51,012 bases of DNA from Candidatus Latescibacterota bacterium (lineage in GTDB: Bacteria; Latescibacterota; UBA2968): positions 1 through 51,012 of the forward strand of contig JAJEDY010000092.1 in the NCBI GenBank assembly GCA_022821275.1, written 5' to 3'. A program made the translations under genes and the position numbers. Under the pieces are notes generated by a model, which saw nothing but the letters and a program-made list of their open reading frames with translations, was not told where the DNA came from and searched no databases. Below, one piece after another: positions 16,697 through 24,190 of this stretch; the stretch's first letter is position 1; each line of letters begins with the position of its first letter.

Positions 16697-18064
16697 CTAC
16701 CGATACCATGTACCTTCTAAATAACGCGCTGAGAGACGGCGAGACAATTCGCGCCGCACCTCTGGCTCCTGTTCGGCAATATTGTGTTCTTCCGTGGGAT
16801 CAGCGATCAAATCGTAGAGTTCCGTAACATCGTTGTAGTTCTCCACCAATTTGTACTCCCGCGTACGGATACACCTGAAATTTTGTATGCCACTCACGGT
16901 TTCCGTGCGGTGTTCCTCTGCTTCTCTGCGAAGCACCGCGCCAATTGATCGCGCATCGATATCCGAAAGCGGAGGCACGCCTGCGAGATCACAGATCGTG
17001 GGATTCATGTCAATGAGTTCAACGAGCGCGTCGGATACGCGACCACCTTCAATACCGGGACCCGCAACAATAAGCGGAACGTGTACTGACGCTTCGTAAG
17101 GCACGCTTTTGGTGTACAAACCGTGATCGCCCAGCATTTCTCCGTGATCACTGGAAAAGATGACATACGTATTATCGGTCATCCCCCGCCGTTCCACTGC
17201 CGCGAGCATCTCGCCGATCTGATCGTCAATAACTTCAATTGCCGCGCAATATTGGCGTCGGGTCTCCGCGATTTTTTCCGGGGTCATATCTTTGATGCGA
17301 TCTTTTAAATACGCGGGTTTACCCGGCAAATTTGCAGGCGTAGCGGGTGGCATCTCCGCACCGCGGTACTTCTCTCCATATTCGGCTGGCGGATCAAAAG
17401 GATCGTGAGGCCCCACAAAGCTCACAAATAAATGCCAGGGAAAATCCCCGGGAATATTCTCAATCCATTCGACAGATCGCTGTCCAATATACACATCCTC
17501 AAAAGCCTCGGTGGGCAAAACCGAATCGTGACAGGAAGCGTGATAACCCTCTTTGGAGCGACGGGTATAATCATCGACAAAAGCACCGAGCAACCCTCTT
17601 TCCTCCAAAAAGTGGTTATAAGGACCCTGCGGTGTTTTGGAATGCCCAGCGTGCATTTTGCCCTCGCATTCGACCGGATGGGTAAAGCCCCACATATACG
17701 TAGCTGGTCTATCGCCATCGCGCCCATTATACCCGTCGGGTTTGGCCAGATCGAGCTTGCCTACACACCCCACGTAATAATTGTAATCGCGCAATTGCTG
17801 GTAATAAGTCGGTTGGCTGCGAGGCAAGAAGCAATTGTTCCCAACGCAACCGAGGCGCGAGGGCTGCATGCCAGAAGCCAGAGCAATGCGCGAAGGCGCG
17901 CAAACCGGACAATTTGTCGTGCATTGGGTAAAATGCACCCCCTGCTTTGCCAGACGGTCAATATTGGGCGTGCGAACAAAATCAGCACCTGCACAGCCCA
18001 TATAATCAAAACGATGCTGGTCGTCCATGATAAAGAGGATATTGGGTCGATCTGTCTGCGGCAT
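16697..18064 (-). CDS. Formylglycine-dependent sulfatase
   Basis: A 455-residue sulfatase. RPNILFIMDDQHRFDYMG carries the metal-binding aspartates and CPVCAPSRIALASGMQP the CxPSR signature, with C55 as the residue converted to formylglycine. VIFSSDHGEMLGDHGLYTK is the second conserved metal-site segment. No signal peptide is seen. The start ATG follows GGAG at 7 bases. It is the second sulfatase in the window and differs clearly from the one at 6242-7678. It is flanked by RraA upstream and an aldo/keto reductase downstream, suggesting breakdown of a sulfated sugar or polyol. Confidence 0.9.
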   Translation of the reverse strand: MPQTDRPNILFIMDDQHRFDYMGCAGADFVRTPNIDRLAKQGVHFTQCTTNCPVCAPSRIALASGMQPSRLGCVGNNCFLPRSQPTYYQQLRDYNYYVGCVGKLDLAKPDGYNGRDGDRPATYMWGFTHPVECEGKMHAGHSKTPQGPYNHFLEERGLLGAFVDDYTRRSKEGYHASCHDSVLPTEAFEDVYIGQRSVEWIENIPGDFPWHLFVSFVGPHDPFDPPAEYGEKYRGAEMPPATPANLPGKPAYLKDRIKDMTPEKIAETRRQYCAAIEVIDDQIGEMLAAVERRGMTDNTYVIFSSDHGEMLGDHGLYTKSVPYEASVHVPLIVAGPGIEGGRVSDALVELIDMNPTICDLAGVPPLSDIDARSIGAVLRREAEEHRTETVSGIQNFRCIRTREYKLVENYNDVTELYDLIADPTEEHNIAEQEPEVRRELSRRLSARYLEGTWYR

Positions 18065-18098
18065 ATTTTGTCTCCATAGTGTGAGGTTGTATTGCAGG

Positions 18099-18596
18099 TC
18101 AATCCTGCGCGTCTAACAAATCTCGCGTGGCGATCAAAATACCGTCTTCATCGGCGTAGAGATAATCGCCCGGAAGAAAGGCGACACCGGCAAAAGCAAG
18201 AGGCGTATTTTGGCGGCCCTTGCCTTCTTTTCGGCTGCGGCGCGGCACAGCAAAGCGCGCTTTGACGCCTATTTCAATTTGTGCAAGTTCAGACACATCG
18301 CGCACACCGCCATTTATGACAATCCCCGACCAGCCATTGTCACTGGCGATTTCAGCGACCATATCCCCCAAAAGCGCGCACCACGTTGAGCCTTCGCCAT
18401 CGACGACGAGAACCCTCCCCTCTCCCGGTGTTTCGAGTATCTCGCGCACGAGCACATTGTCTTCGTGAACCTTGACCGTGGCAATCGGGCCGCAAAATGA
18501 CGTGACACCGCCATAATCATTAAATATCGGTTCGGCAACTTGAAGTGCTGGATCGGTTTCGTGTTCATCGCACAAATCAGTGGTTTTGAAATCCAT
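18099..18596 (-). CDS. rraA: RraA-family protein (RraA / 4-hydroxy-4-methyl-2-oxoglutarate aldolase type)
   Basis: A 165-residue protein, the usual length for RraA. It begins with the family-typical TTDLCDE, then FNDYGG, GRVLVVDGEGSTWCALLGDMVAEIA and NGWSGIVINGGVRDV, which includes the Arg-Asp pair that binds substrate and metal in the aldolases of this fold. E. coli RraA inhibits RNase E, while related proteins cleave 4-hydroxy-4-methyl-2-oxoglutarate or decarboxylate oxaloacetate. In this catabolic setting an aldolase-type role is as likely as RNA-decay control. Confidence 0.85.
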   Translation of the reverse strand: MDFKTTDLCDEHETDPALQVAEPIFNDYGGVTSFCGPIATVKVHEDNVLVREILETPGEGRVLVVDGEGSTWCALLGDMVAEIASDNGWSGIVINGGVRDVSELAQIEIGVKARFAVPRRSRKEGKGRQNTPLAFAGVAFLPGDYLYADEDGILIATRDLLDAQD

Positions 18597-18704
18597 TAAT
18601 CACCTCGTAAATATTTTTAACAGCGTATCTACATTTTTACGTCCCCTATAATTGCGCCCCAAAAGCAACTTGTCAAAGAAAAAAAGGGCCAAACTAGAAC
18701 CCGT

Positions 18705-19073
18705 CTATTTCCTATTTTTTAACATTGAGATAAAGTAGTCAACATTGCTTTGATATTTATTTTTTGAACCTGGATAAACCAGATCAGATTCTATACCAAG
18801 CGCTGCCATTTTTTCTTTTAAAGCAACACCAAACTGCACGTGATGCACTTTCCAACCACGGGCAGTCTGTCCTTCTGGCACAGGGTCTTTCGGTGACATT
18901 CTATAGCTCATATAAATAGCGGGATCGTCCTTTGAGATCAAATCAAGCGCCGAAATCTCGCTTACGCGATTCTGATATTCTTCCTGGGTCGTTGCGCCTA
19001 ATGTCTGATAAAAATCAAAGACGTTCCGCTCGTGGGGGCCGTACTTGTAATTTCCAAAAGAGTGGCGTCTCAT
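18705..19073 (-). pseudogene. Internally deleted alpha/beta hydrolase (esterase) remnant
   Basis: A 122-codon frame with a good ribosome-binding site (AGAGGAG) and an intact start. The first 25 residues (NYKYGPHERNVFDFYQ) resemble the beginning of BD-FAE-like esterases, while everything from ISALDLISKDDPAIYMSY onward, through ARGWKVHHVQFGVALKEK to DLVYPGS, resembles their last 90 residues. The centre, which should hold the HGGG oxyanion loop and the nucleophilic Ser in GxSxG, is absent. The simplest explanation is an in-frame internal deletion of roughly half the gene. It could still make a short inactive protein. Confidence 0.6.
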
Positions 19074-19122
19074 ATTCGATCTCCTCTGTGGTTCTGACAG
19101 GGATTTATTTTAGCAGGCGAGA

Positions 19123-20115
19123 TCAAACCCACTCAAATACCACACCCAACACTTCTCTCGGATTATCGGCGAGCATATCGTAGATAGTCTGGCAATCGGC
19201 GGGATTGGCGACATGGGTAATCAAATCTTCGATGGGCAACTTGCCCTCAGCCATCAAACGCAAAATTAGCTCGCGATCTCTGCCCTTGCTCCACGGATAA
19301 TAAATATGGTCATTATCCGGCGTCTTGGGCTGATGCGCGCCCAGAATCGTGATCTCGCGCAAGTGAATCTCGGGCAAAAAACTCACTTCCACGGTCCCCC
19401 GCGGAGACCCCAGCGCGACCAGGCGGCCACCCAGCCGCGGCAAAGTCAGCGCCATGGGATAAACCGCGGGAATACCCGTCGCTTCGATGACCAGATCGAC
19501 ACCATCGCCCACGCAATGCTCGCGCACCACTTCGGCGACATCCCCTGCAGTATTGGGATTGATACAAACATCTGCCCCCCTGTCCCTCGCTTTCCCCAAC
19601 CGAAAATCATCCAGATCAATCGCAATAACCGGGAACGCGCCAGCCAACCGCGCAAAGGTCGCTGCCAATTGCCCCACAATGCCCATACCAGTAATAGCCA
19701 CAACCTCACCCAATTCTGGACGCCCAACCCGATGCCCGTGCATGGCAATAGCACACATAACCATAAAAGCCGCCGACCTGGGCGAAACACCCTCGGGCAC
19801 TCTAAAAAAATTCCCACTTATGACCGCGTGACTGGTGTGATTGCCCTGCGCGGCAATGCGATCACCTGATTCTATTCCCTTCACATCTTTCCCCACCTCG
19901 AGCACCACACCCGTATTGCAATATCCCGTTGGTCGGGGAAAGGTTCTCGCACGCGACGGCTCACCGCCATAAGCATAATTGTAAATTTCCGTGCCAACGC
20001 TCACAGCAGTATAATCATTCTGCACCAAAACACCATTGTCTGGCACACGCGGCAGATCAAAGTCCTCTAATTCAATCCGCCGGACATCTGTACATATTAA
20101 TCGTTGTGCTTTCAC
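19123..20115 (-). CDS. Medium-chain (MDR) alcohol/sugar dehydrogenase-like oxidoreductase
   Basis: A 330-residue MDR-superfamily protein. The GroES-like N-terminal domain includes YTAVSVGTEIYNYAYGG and GDRIAAQGNHTSH; the Rossmann domain includes VVAITGMGIVGQLAATFARL (GxGxxG) and an acidic DLDD after strand 2, suggesting NAD preference. The four structural-zinc Cys residues of classical ADHs are missing. An ATG lies two codons upstream (20121), but GAGGAG abuts that ATG directly, whereas the GTG at 20115 lies 6 bases from it and gives the family-typical MKAQRL start. Substrate unknown; likely a polyol or sugar derivative. Confidence 0.82.
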   Translation of the reverse strand: MKAQRLICTDVRRIELEDFDLPRVPDNGVLVQNDYTAVSVGTEIYNYAYGGEPSRARTFPRPTGYCNTGVVLEVGKDVKGIESGDRIAAQGNHTSHAVISGNFFRVPEGVSPRSAAFMVMCAIAMHGHRVGRPELGEVVAITGMGIVGQLAATFARLAGAFPVIAIDLDDFRLGKARDRGADVCINPNTAGDVAEVVREHCVGDGVDLVIEATGIPAVYPMALTLPRLGGRLVALGSPRGTVEVSFLPEIHLREITILGAHQPKTPDNDHIYYPWSKGRDRELILRLMAEGKLPIEDLITHVANPADCQTIYDMLADNPREVLGVVFEWV

Positions 20116-20212
20116 GACCATCTCCTCTGTGGAAGGGGTACAACTGGCCGTTTTCCAGACCAGTTCATCTACGATAGCAGTTGGGTGGGGTTCGTCTATT
20201 CGTCTATTCGTC

Positions 20213-21535
20213 TTACGGAGGATCCACAGGGACCTTTTGCTTTTTTTTAATCAGCGGATCGTACTTAAACCCCTTCGTTCCCTTTTTAAATTCCGCACGC
20301 GCTGCTTGCAACAGCTTTTTGTCCAAAATCAGATCAATAGCCGATCCTGCAAACACCTTTGCCGTTTGCAGAACTGCGCGCTCGGCATAAGGCATTATCG
20401 CCTGCGCGGTCATATCGCGGTGATGGCCCGGCGTGCCCTTTGTATAACACACCATCTGAAACCGACCCATAGGCGCCAGCCACGACACATTGTCTTCATC
20501 CGAAGACCCGCGCCCCTGTGACCCCTTCCCCTTTTTGACCTTTCCGTCAAATTCACCTTTGTATCCCAATTCCTTTACGCGTTCCTTATCCTTTTTAGAA
20601 GCACGCGGCGGACCGAATAATTTGAGATTTTGACGCACGGTTTCGCACATCACATCATTTGGCAAACGCGGGTACACCGCTGTAATCCGATTCCATTTCA
20701 TAGTCGTTTCCGTAGCCATCGCCGCACCCTTGGCGCATCTGGTCAATCGCTTGCGTACTTTATTCACCTGTTCACGATCCTTCCCCCGCACATAGTACCA
20801 CACCTTCGCATAAGCCGGAACCACATTGGGCGCATCTCCACCATCTCGTATCACGCAGTGGATACGCACATTTTCGGGAACGTGCTCGCGCAAATAATTC
20901 GCCGCAACATCCATCAACATCACCCCATCCAATGCACTGCGCCCATTGTGAGCACTCGCGCCGTGAGACGTCTTGCCAAAAAACTCATATACCAGCGAAT
21001 CCAGCGACGAACCGCCATAATTGCTGACACCCGTACCCGATCCCGGATGCCACGCCAGCACCGCATCCAAATCTCTAAACGCGCCATCGCGAGCCATATA
21101 CACCTTGCCAGCCAGCGTCTCTTCAGCCGGACAGCCGTAATAAATAATCTGACCGGATGACTTCAAATTTTCCAATACTGTCTTTGCAGCAACCGCACCT
21201 GCGGCCGGGGCAACGCCCAAAAGATTATGACCTCAGCCGTGGCCCCAGGTGCCCTCCTCGGCACCGCAATTGGGCAATGCGTCGTACTCCCCCAACATGC
21301 CAATAGTGGGTTTGCCCGTGCCCCAGATGGCGCGAAAAGCCGTTGGAATCTTTTTAAACGGAAATTCAATTTGAAATCCGTTCTCCTCCAAATACGCCGC
21401 CAAAGCCTTTGACGACTCGTATTCCTGAAACGGCCGCTCAGCCCAGCCGTGAATACTCCGCGACAAATTAAACGCCCGCTGCGATTGAGATTTCACAGCC
21501 TGATCCACCTGTGATTTTTTTGTTTTTGCATCCAT
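20213..21535 (-). CDS. M20-family amidohydrolase (AbgB-like) interrupted by an in-frame TGA at the metal-ligand Cys codon
   Basis: One continuous frame of 440 codons read through a TGA at 21235-21233 (codon 101). The N-terminal part ends LGEYDALPN...GTWGHG and the reading resumes GHNLLGVAPAAGAVAA. In AbgB/aminobenzoyl-glutamate hydrolases this motif is GHGCGHN, so TGA exactly replaces the Cys that coordinates the metal. The rest is intact: GCPAEET, LAWHPGSG, FFGKTSHGASAHNGRSALDG and TPGHHRDM. AGAGGAG precedes the ATG. Either the codon is read as selenocysteine, or a single substitution (TGC or TGT to TGA) has inactivated the gene, or it is a sequencing error. A serine hydrolase gene lies 13 bp upstream. 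Confidence 0.7.
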
Positions 21536-21548
21536 CTTTGGCTCCTCT

Positions 21549-22601
21549 CTATTCCTTTACCGCATTCACAATTCGCGCAATCACCTCATTCTGACTCCCG
21601 ATCTTATCCTGCTCTTCCCTGAACTGATCCCACAACCCTGGATTTTGCGCGATAACCAATCCCAGCCGCGGGCACATCCAGATATGTTTGGCACCAGCAC
21701 CCGATGCAGCAAAAGAGTCTCTCGGCGCATCTGCCCACTGCATCCCGCGATCATTACACCAGAATCCGTGTCCGTATTTCCAGTTCTCTTCGGGTTCGTT
21801 ATCCAGAATAAAATCATTCGTCACCGTTGCCTCGCGCAAGTAATTCTCCGGCGCGACCTGAACCCCATTCCAATTGCCGTAATTGACCCACAAATGTCCC
21901 ACCCGCAACTGATCTCGCAATGTGGTATGCACCTGTGTGTAATACCCAAAGATATTTAACCTCGCATTGTCCCATAAATCAAAATTAGAATGCGAATGCG
22001 TCCACATCCCGCCAATTGGATCGCGCAATTTTTCTTCTATCACTTTCCCACATCCCGGCGAACCCTCGGGATCATTTGCATCGTAACACCCGTAAATTTT
22101 AGCCATTGCGTGGGTGAGAATATTCATCCCATAAGTCTGATAGTGAAAAACCTTGCCGGGTTTCTCTCCCGGTTTCATATAACCAGACACATTGCATATC
22201 AAATGCCGAAAAGTAATATCGCGATCTTTTTCAAACGCATACCGCCCGGGTTTCGGACCTTCTTGCTCGCCCACATCCATCATCTCTGGATAGTAATCGA
22301 CGACTCTTTCATCTGGTGAAGCCAACTTTCCCTCCGCCACGACAATGCCCAAAAGCGTCGAATAATACGACTTTGCAGCAGACGCCTGAGAGGGTATCGA
22401 ATCAGCCGCAACACCTTGCCGCCACTCCGCCGCGAGATACCCATAACGCGCAATCCCCACCTGAAAGGACCTATCACCCGCCACCTCGCGCAACCACCTC
22501 TGTACCCGCGCGAGTTTCTCCGCGTCAAATCCGAGATCACCGGGCGGCCTCGTCTCCCATTCTGCTCCTGGAAATGTCACATCCATATTATTTATCTCCA
22601 T
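21549..22601 (-). CDS. Beta-lactamase-class-C-like serine hydrolase
   Basis: A 350-residue protein of the penicillin-binding/beta-lactamase fold. The nucleophile motif SxxK is S74-A-A-K77 within SQASAAKSYYSTLLG, and HYQTYGMNIL contains the Tyr/Asn pair of the second motif. A stretch near the C-terminus (FAASGAGAKHIWMCPRLGLVIAQN) fits the third strand motif. There is no signal peptide, so it is more likely a cytoplasmic esterase or amidase than a beta-lactamase. Its ATG shares one base with the TAA of the upstream enolase gene (TAATG), which indicates a tight operon. Confidence 0.82.
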   Translation of the reverse strand: MEINNMDVTFPGAEWETRPPGDLGFDAEKLARVQRWLREVAGDRSFQVGIARYGYLAAEWRQGVAADSIPSQASAAKSYYSTLLGIVVAEGKLASPDERVVDYYPEMMDVGEQEGPKPGRYAFEKDRDITFRHLICNVSGYMKPGEKPGKVFHYQTYGMNILTHAMAKIYGCYDANDPEGSPGCGKVIEEKLRDPIGGMWTHSHSNFDLWDNARLNIFGYYTQVHTTLRDQLRVGHLWVNYGNWNGVQVAPENYLREATVTNDFILDNEPEENWKYGHGFWCNDRGMQWADAPRDSFAASGAGAKHIWMCPRLGLVIAQNPGLWDQFREEQDKIGSQNEVIARIVNAVKE

Positions 22602-23728
22602 TACACTCTGAATCCATCTTCTCGTTTCACGCCCTCTTCAATCACACCTGCCTCGAGGTCAAACCCCGTACCCGGCGTATCTGGCACCATCAAACACCCA
22701 TCCTGCATCGTCCAGCCATCGAGCACAATGCCTGGCATATCTGCGGGGGCGGCTTCTTGAAGCGAAAAATGGGGAACAGAAGCGGCAAAATGCGCGTGGG
22801 CATAACGCTCGATCAAGCTCCCCCAGCAATGCGGCGCACACTGGCCCCCCCAGGGTTCGATCATCGCGGCAGTCTCGTGCCACCACGTAAGTCCCTTGGC
22901 GCGAAAATCGTGTTGCACCACATCGATCCATCCTTTTTTAACCATATCAAAATAGCTGGGCGGAGGAGGACCCGATTCTCCATCGGCGACGAGCGTATCG
23001 TATCCTCTTTCGGTAATAAATTGCTTAAAGTCCTCGTTAAAAGCCACATCTTCGGGAAACGGTTCTTCAAACCAGTAAATCCCCACATCTTCACAGCGCT
23101 CGAGGATATCTTTAGCAATATTGAGCGTCGTGCCATTATTCGCATCAACGAGTATTTTTGCATCTTCACCAGCGGCTTCTCGAACACTGTGAATAACCAG
23201 AACATCTCGATCCGTACCTTCTGTAACAGGCATCCAGCGCGCGCCGCGACCAATTTTAATTTTAAAATTTTTATACCCGTAATCGTGCCCTGTCTTGACT
23301 TCGTCCCGGAATATCTCCACAGCCTCCTCGTCCGAGGCACCCAGATCGTCGATATAAACCGACCCATCGTACAACTCGACCGCTCGAGATCCCCGAGCAC
23401 CTAAAAGTTTGTACAACGGCTGATCCGATAATTTTGCCACCAGATCCCACAAAGGCAAATCAATCACCGTTCCAGCTTCATTTGATCCCCCTGGCAATTC
23501 GAACACATCACCAACAGTTTTGCCCACCAATGACTCGGCTTCTTCCCGACCCAACCGCGACCACCCAACGCCAATAGCACCACTGTTTGTATGGATTCGC
23601 ACCACGGGATCCGTCACCATATTCCCGTGAACGCCAATCCGCGCATTGCGCCCAATCAGGCGGGGACGCTTAAACTTCATAACCACTTTTTCGATTCGAA
23701 CAATTTTTTCACCATGTAAATTCAGCAT
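22601..23728 (-). CDS. Mandelate racemase / muconate lactonizing enzyme-family protein
   Basis: A 375-residue enolase-superfamily protein with a standard active site: K156-I-K158 (FKIKIG), D195 (LVDANNGT), E221 in WFEEPFP and E251 in ADGES as metal ligands, and a later QHDFRAKG with a conserved His. These enzymes abstract the alpha proton of a carboxylate to racemise, dehydrate or cycloisomerise it. First gene of the minus-strand series; the promoter is at 23780-23808 and AGGAG precedes the ATG. It differs from the enolase-family gene at 2404-3627, which lacks the canonical base motif. Confidence 0.9.
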   Translation of the reverse strand: MLNLHGEKIVRIEKVVMKFKRPRLIGRNARIGVHGNMVTDPVVRIHTNSGAIGVGWSRLGREEAESLVGKTVGDVFELPGGSNEAGTVIDLPLWDLVAKLSDQPLYKLLGARGSRAVELYDGSVYIDDLGASDEEAVEIFRDEVKTGHDYGYKNFKIKIGRGARWMPVTEGTDRDVLVIHSVREAAGEDAKILVDANNGTTLNIAKDILERCEDVGIYWFEEPFPEDVAFNEDFKQFITERGYDTLVADGESGPPPPSYFDMVKKGWIDVVQHDFRAKGLTWWHETAAMIEPWGGQCAPHCWGSLIERYAHAHFAASVPHFSLQEAAPADMPGIVLDGWTMQDGCLMVPDTPGTGFDLEAGVIEEGVKREDGFRV

Positions 23729-23779
23729 AAAAACTCCTATTCTAAGTAAAGTGTCGCACAGGCGCGAAATACTATGCCT

Positions 23780-23808
23780 AAATTAGACTGCCCCTGACAT
23801 AATGTCAA
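23780..23808 (-). promoter_or_regulatory. Promoter of the enolase/hydrolase operon with a palindrome over the -35
   Basis: On the minus strand TTGACA (23808-23803) is followed by 17 bases and TAATTT (23785-23780), about 50 bp before the ATG at 23728. TGACAT-A-ATGTCA (23795-23807) is a perfect dyad that overlaps the -35 element, so a repressor could act there. Confidence 0.65.
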
Positions 23809-23914
23809 TTGCCAAAGAACCCTCTATCCGGCCACCGATCCCAAGGGGCTGGAGACTGGGTCTGGGGTCTGGTTGGTCTTGGCGGTGTACACACCTCTTA
23901 TATCTTGCGTTTGC

Positions 23915-23939
23915 GGGCGACCACAAGGATTGCCTCTAC
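23915..23939. repeat. Degenerate REP-like hairpin sequence
   Basis: GGGCGACCACAAGG followed by ATTGCCTCTAC has imperfect dyad symmetry (GGCGACC against GGATTGCC). It resembles a decayed copy of a short palindromic intergenic repeat. Only one copy is present in the window, so the assignment is weak. Confidence 0.25.
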
Positions 23940-23963
23940 ATTCTATTAACCCATTTTTTACCC

Positions 23964-23992
23964 TTGACGACTGCCACAAGATATAGTATTAT
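23964..23992 (+). promoter_or_regulatory. Strong sigma-70-like promoter upstream of smc (distal)
   Basis: TTGACG (23964-23969), 17-base spacer, TATTAT (23987-23992). It lies about 200 bp before the smc start with no gene between, so transcripts would have a long leader or a short RNA could be made here. Confidence 0.6.
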
Positions 23993-24100
23993 AGCGACGT
24001 ATAACAACCTTCCCCTCCACAAAATGTAGTTCCCCAAATCTCCCCGGGTTGCTGTTTATAAATGCAGTCCAAAAGTGCGTCCTCTATTTCCCCATTGAGT

Positions 24101-24130
24101 TTGACACACAGGTATTCTGGCCTGTATTAT
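24101..24130 (+). promoter_or_regulatory. Sigma-70-like promoter of smc (proximal)
   Basis: TTGACA (24101-24106), 18-base spacer, TATTAT (24125-24130) preceded by TG. It is about 60 bp before the smc start codon. Confidence 0.65.
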
Positions 24131-24190
24131 CATACCCCTTTGTTTTTTCGCGTCTTATGCTCTTAAAAGAATTCGAGTAGGAGGTTTTCA

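Noticed and set aside
22316-23404. 362-codon plus-strand frame across the serine hydrolase and enolase genes
   Set aside because: Antisense shadow, rich in Pro, His and Arg, spanning two well-supported minus-strand genes.
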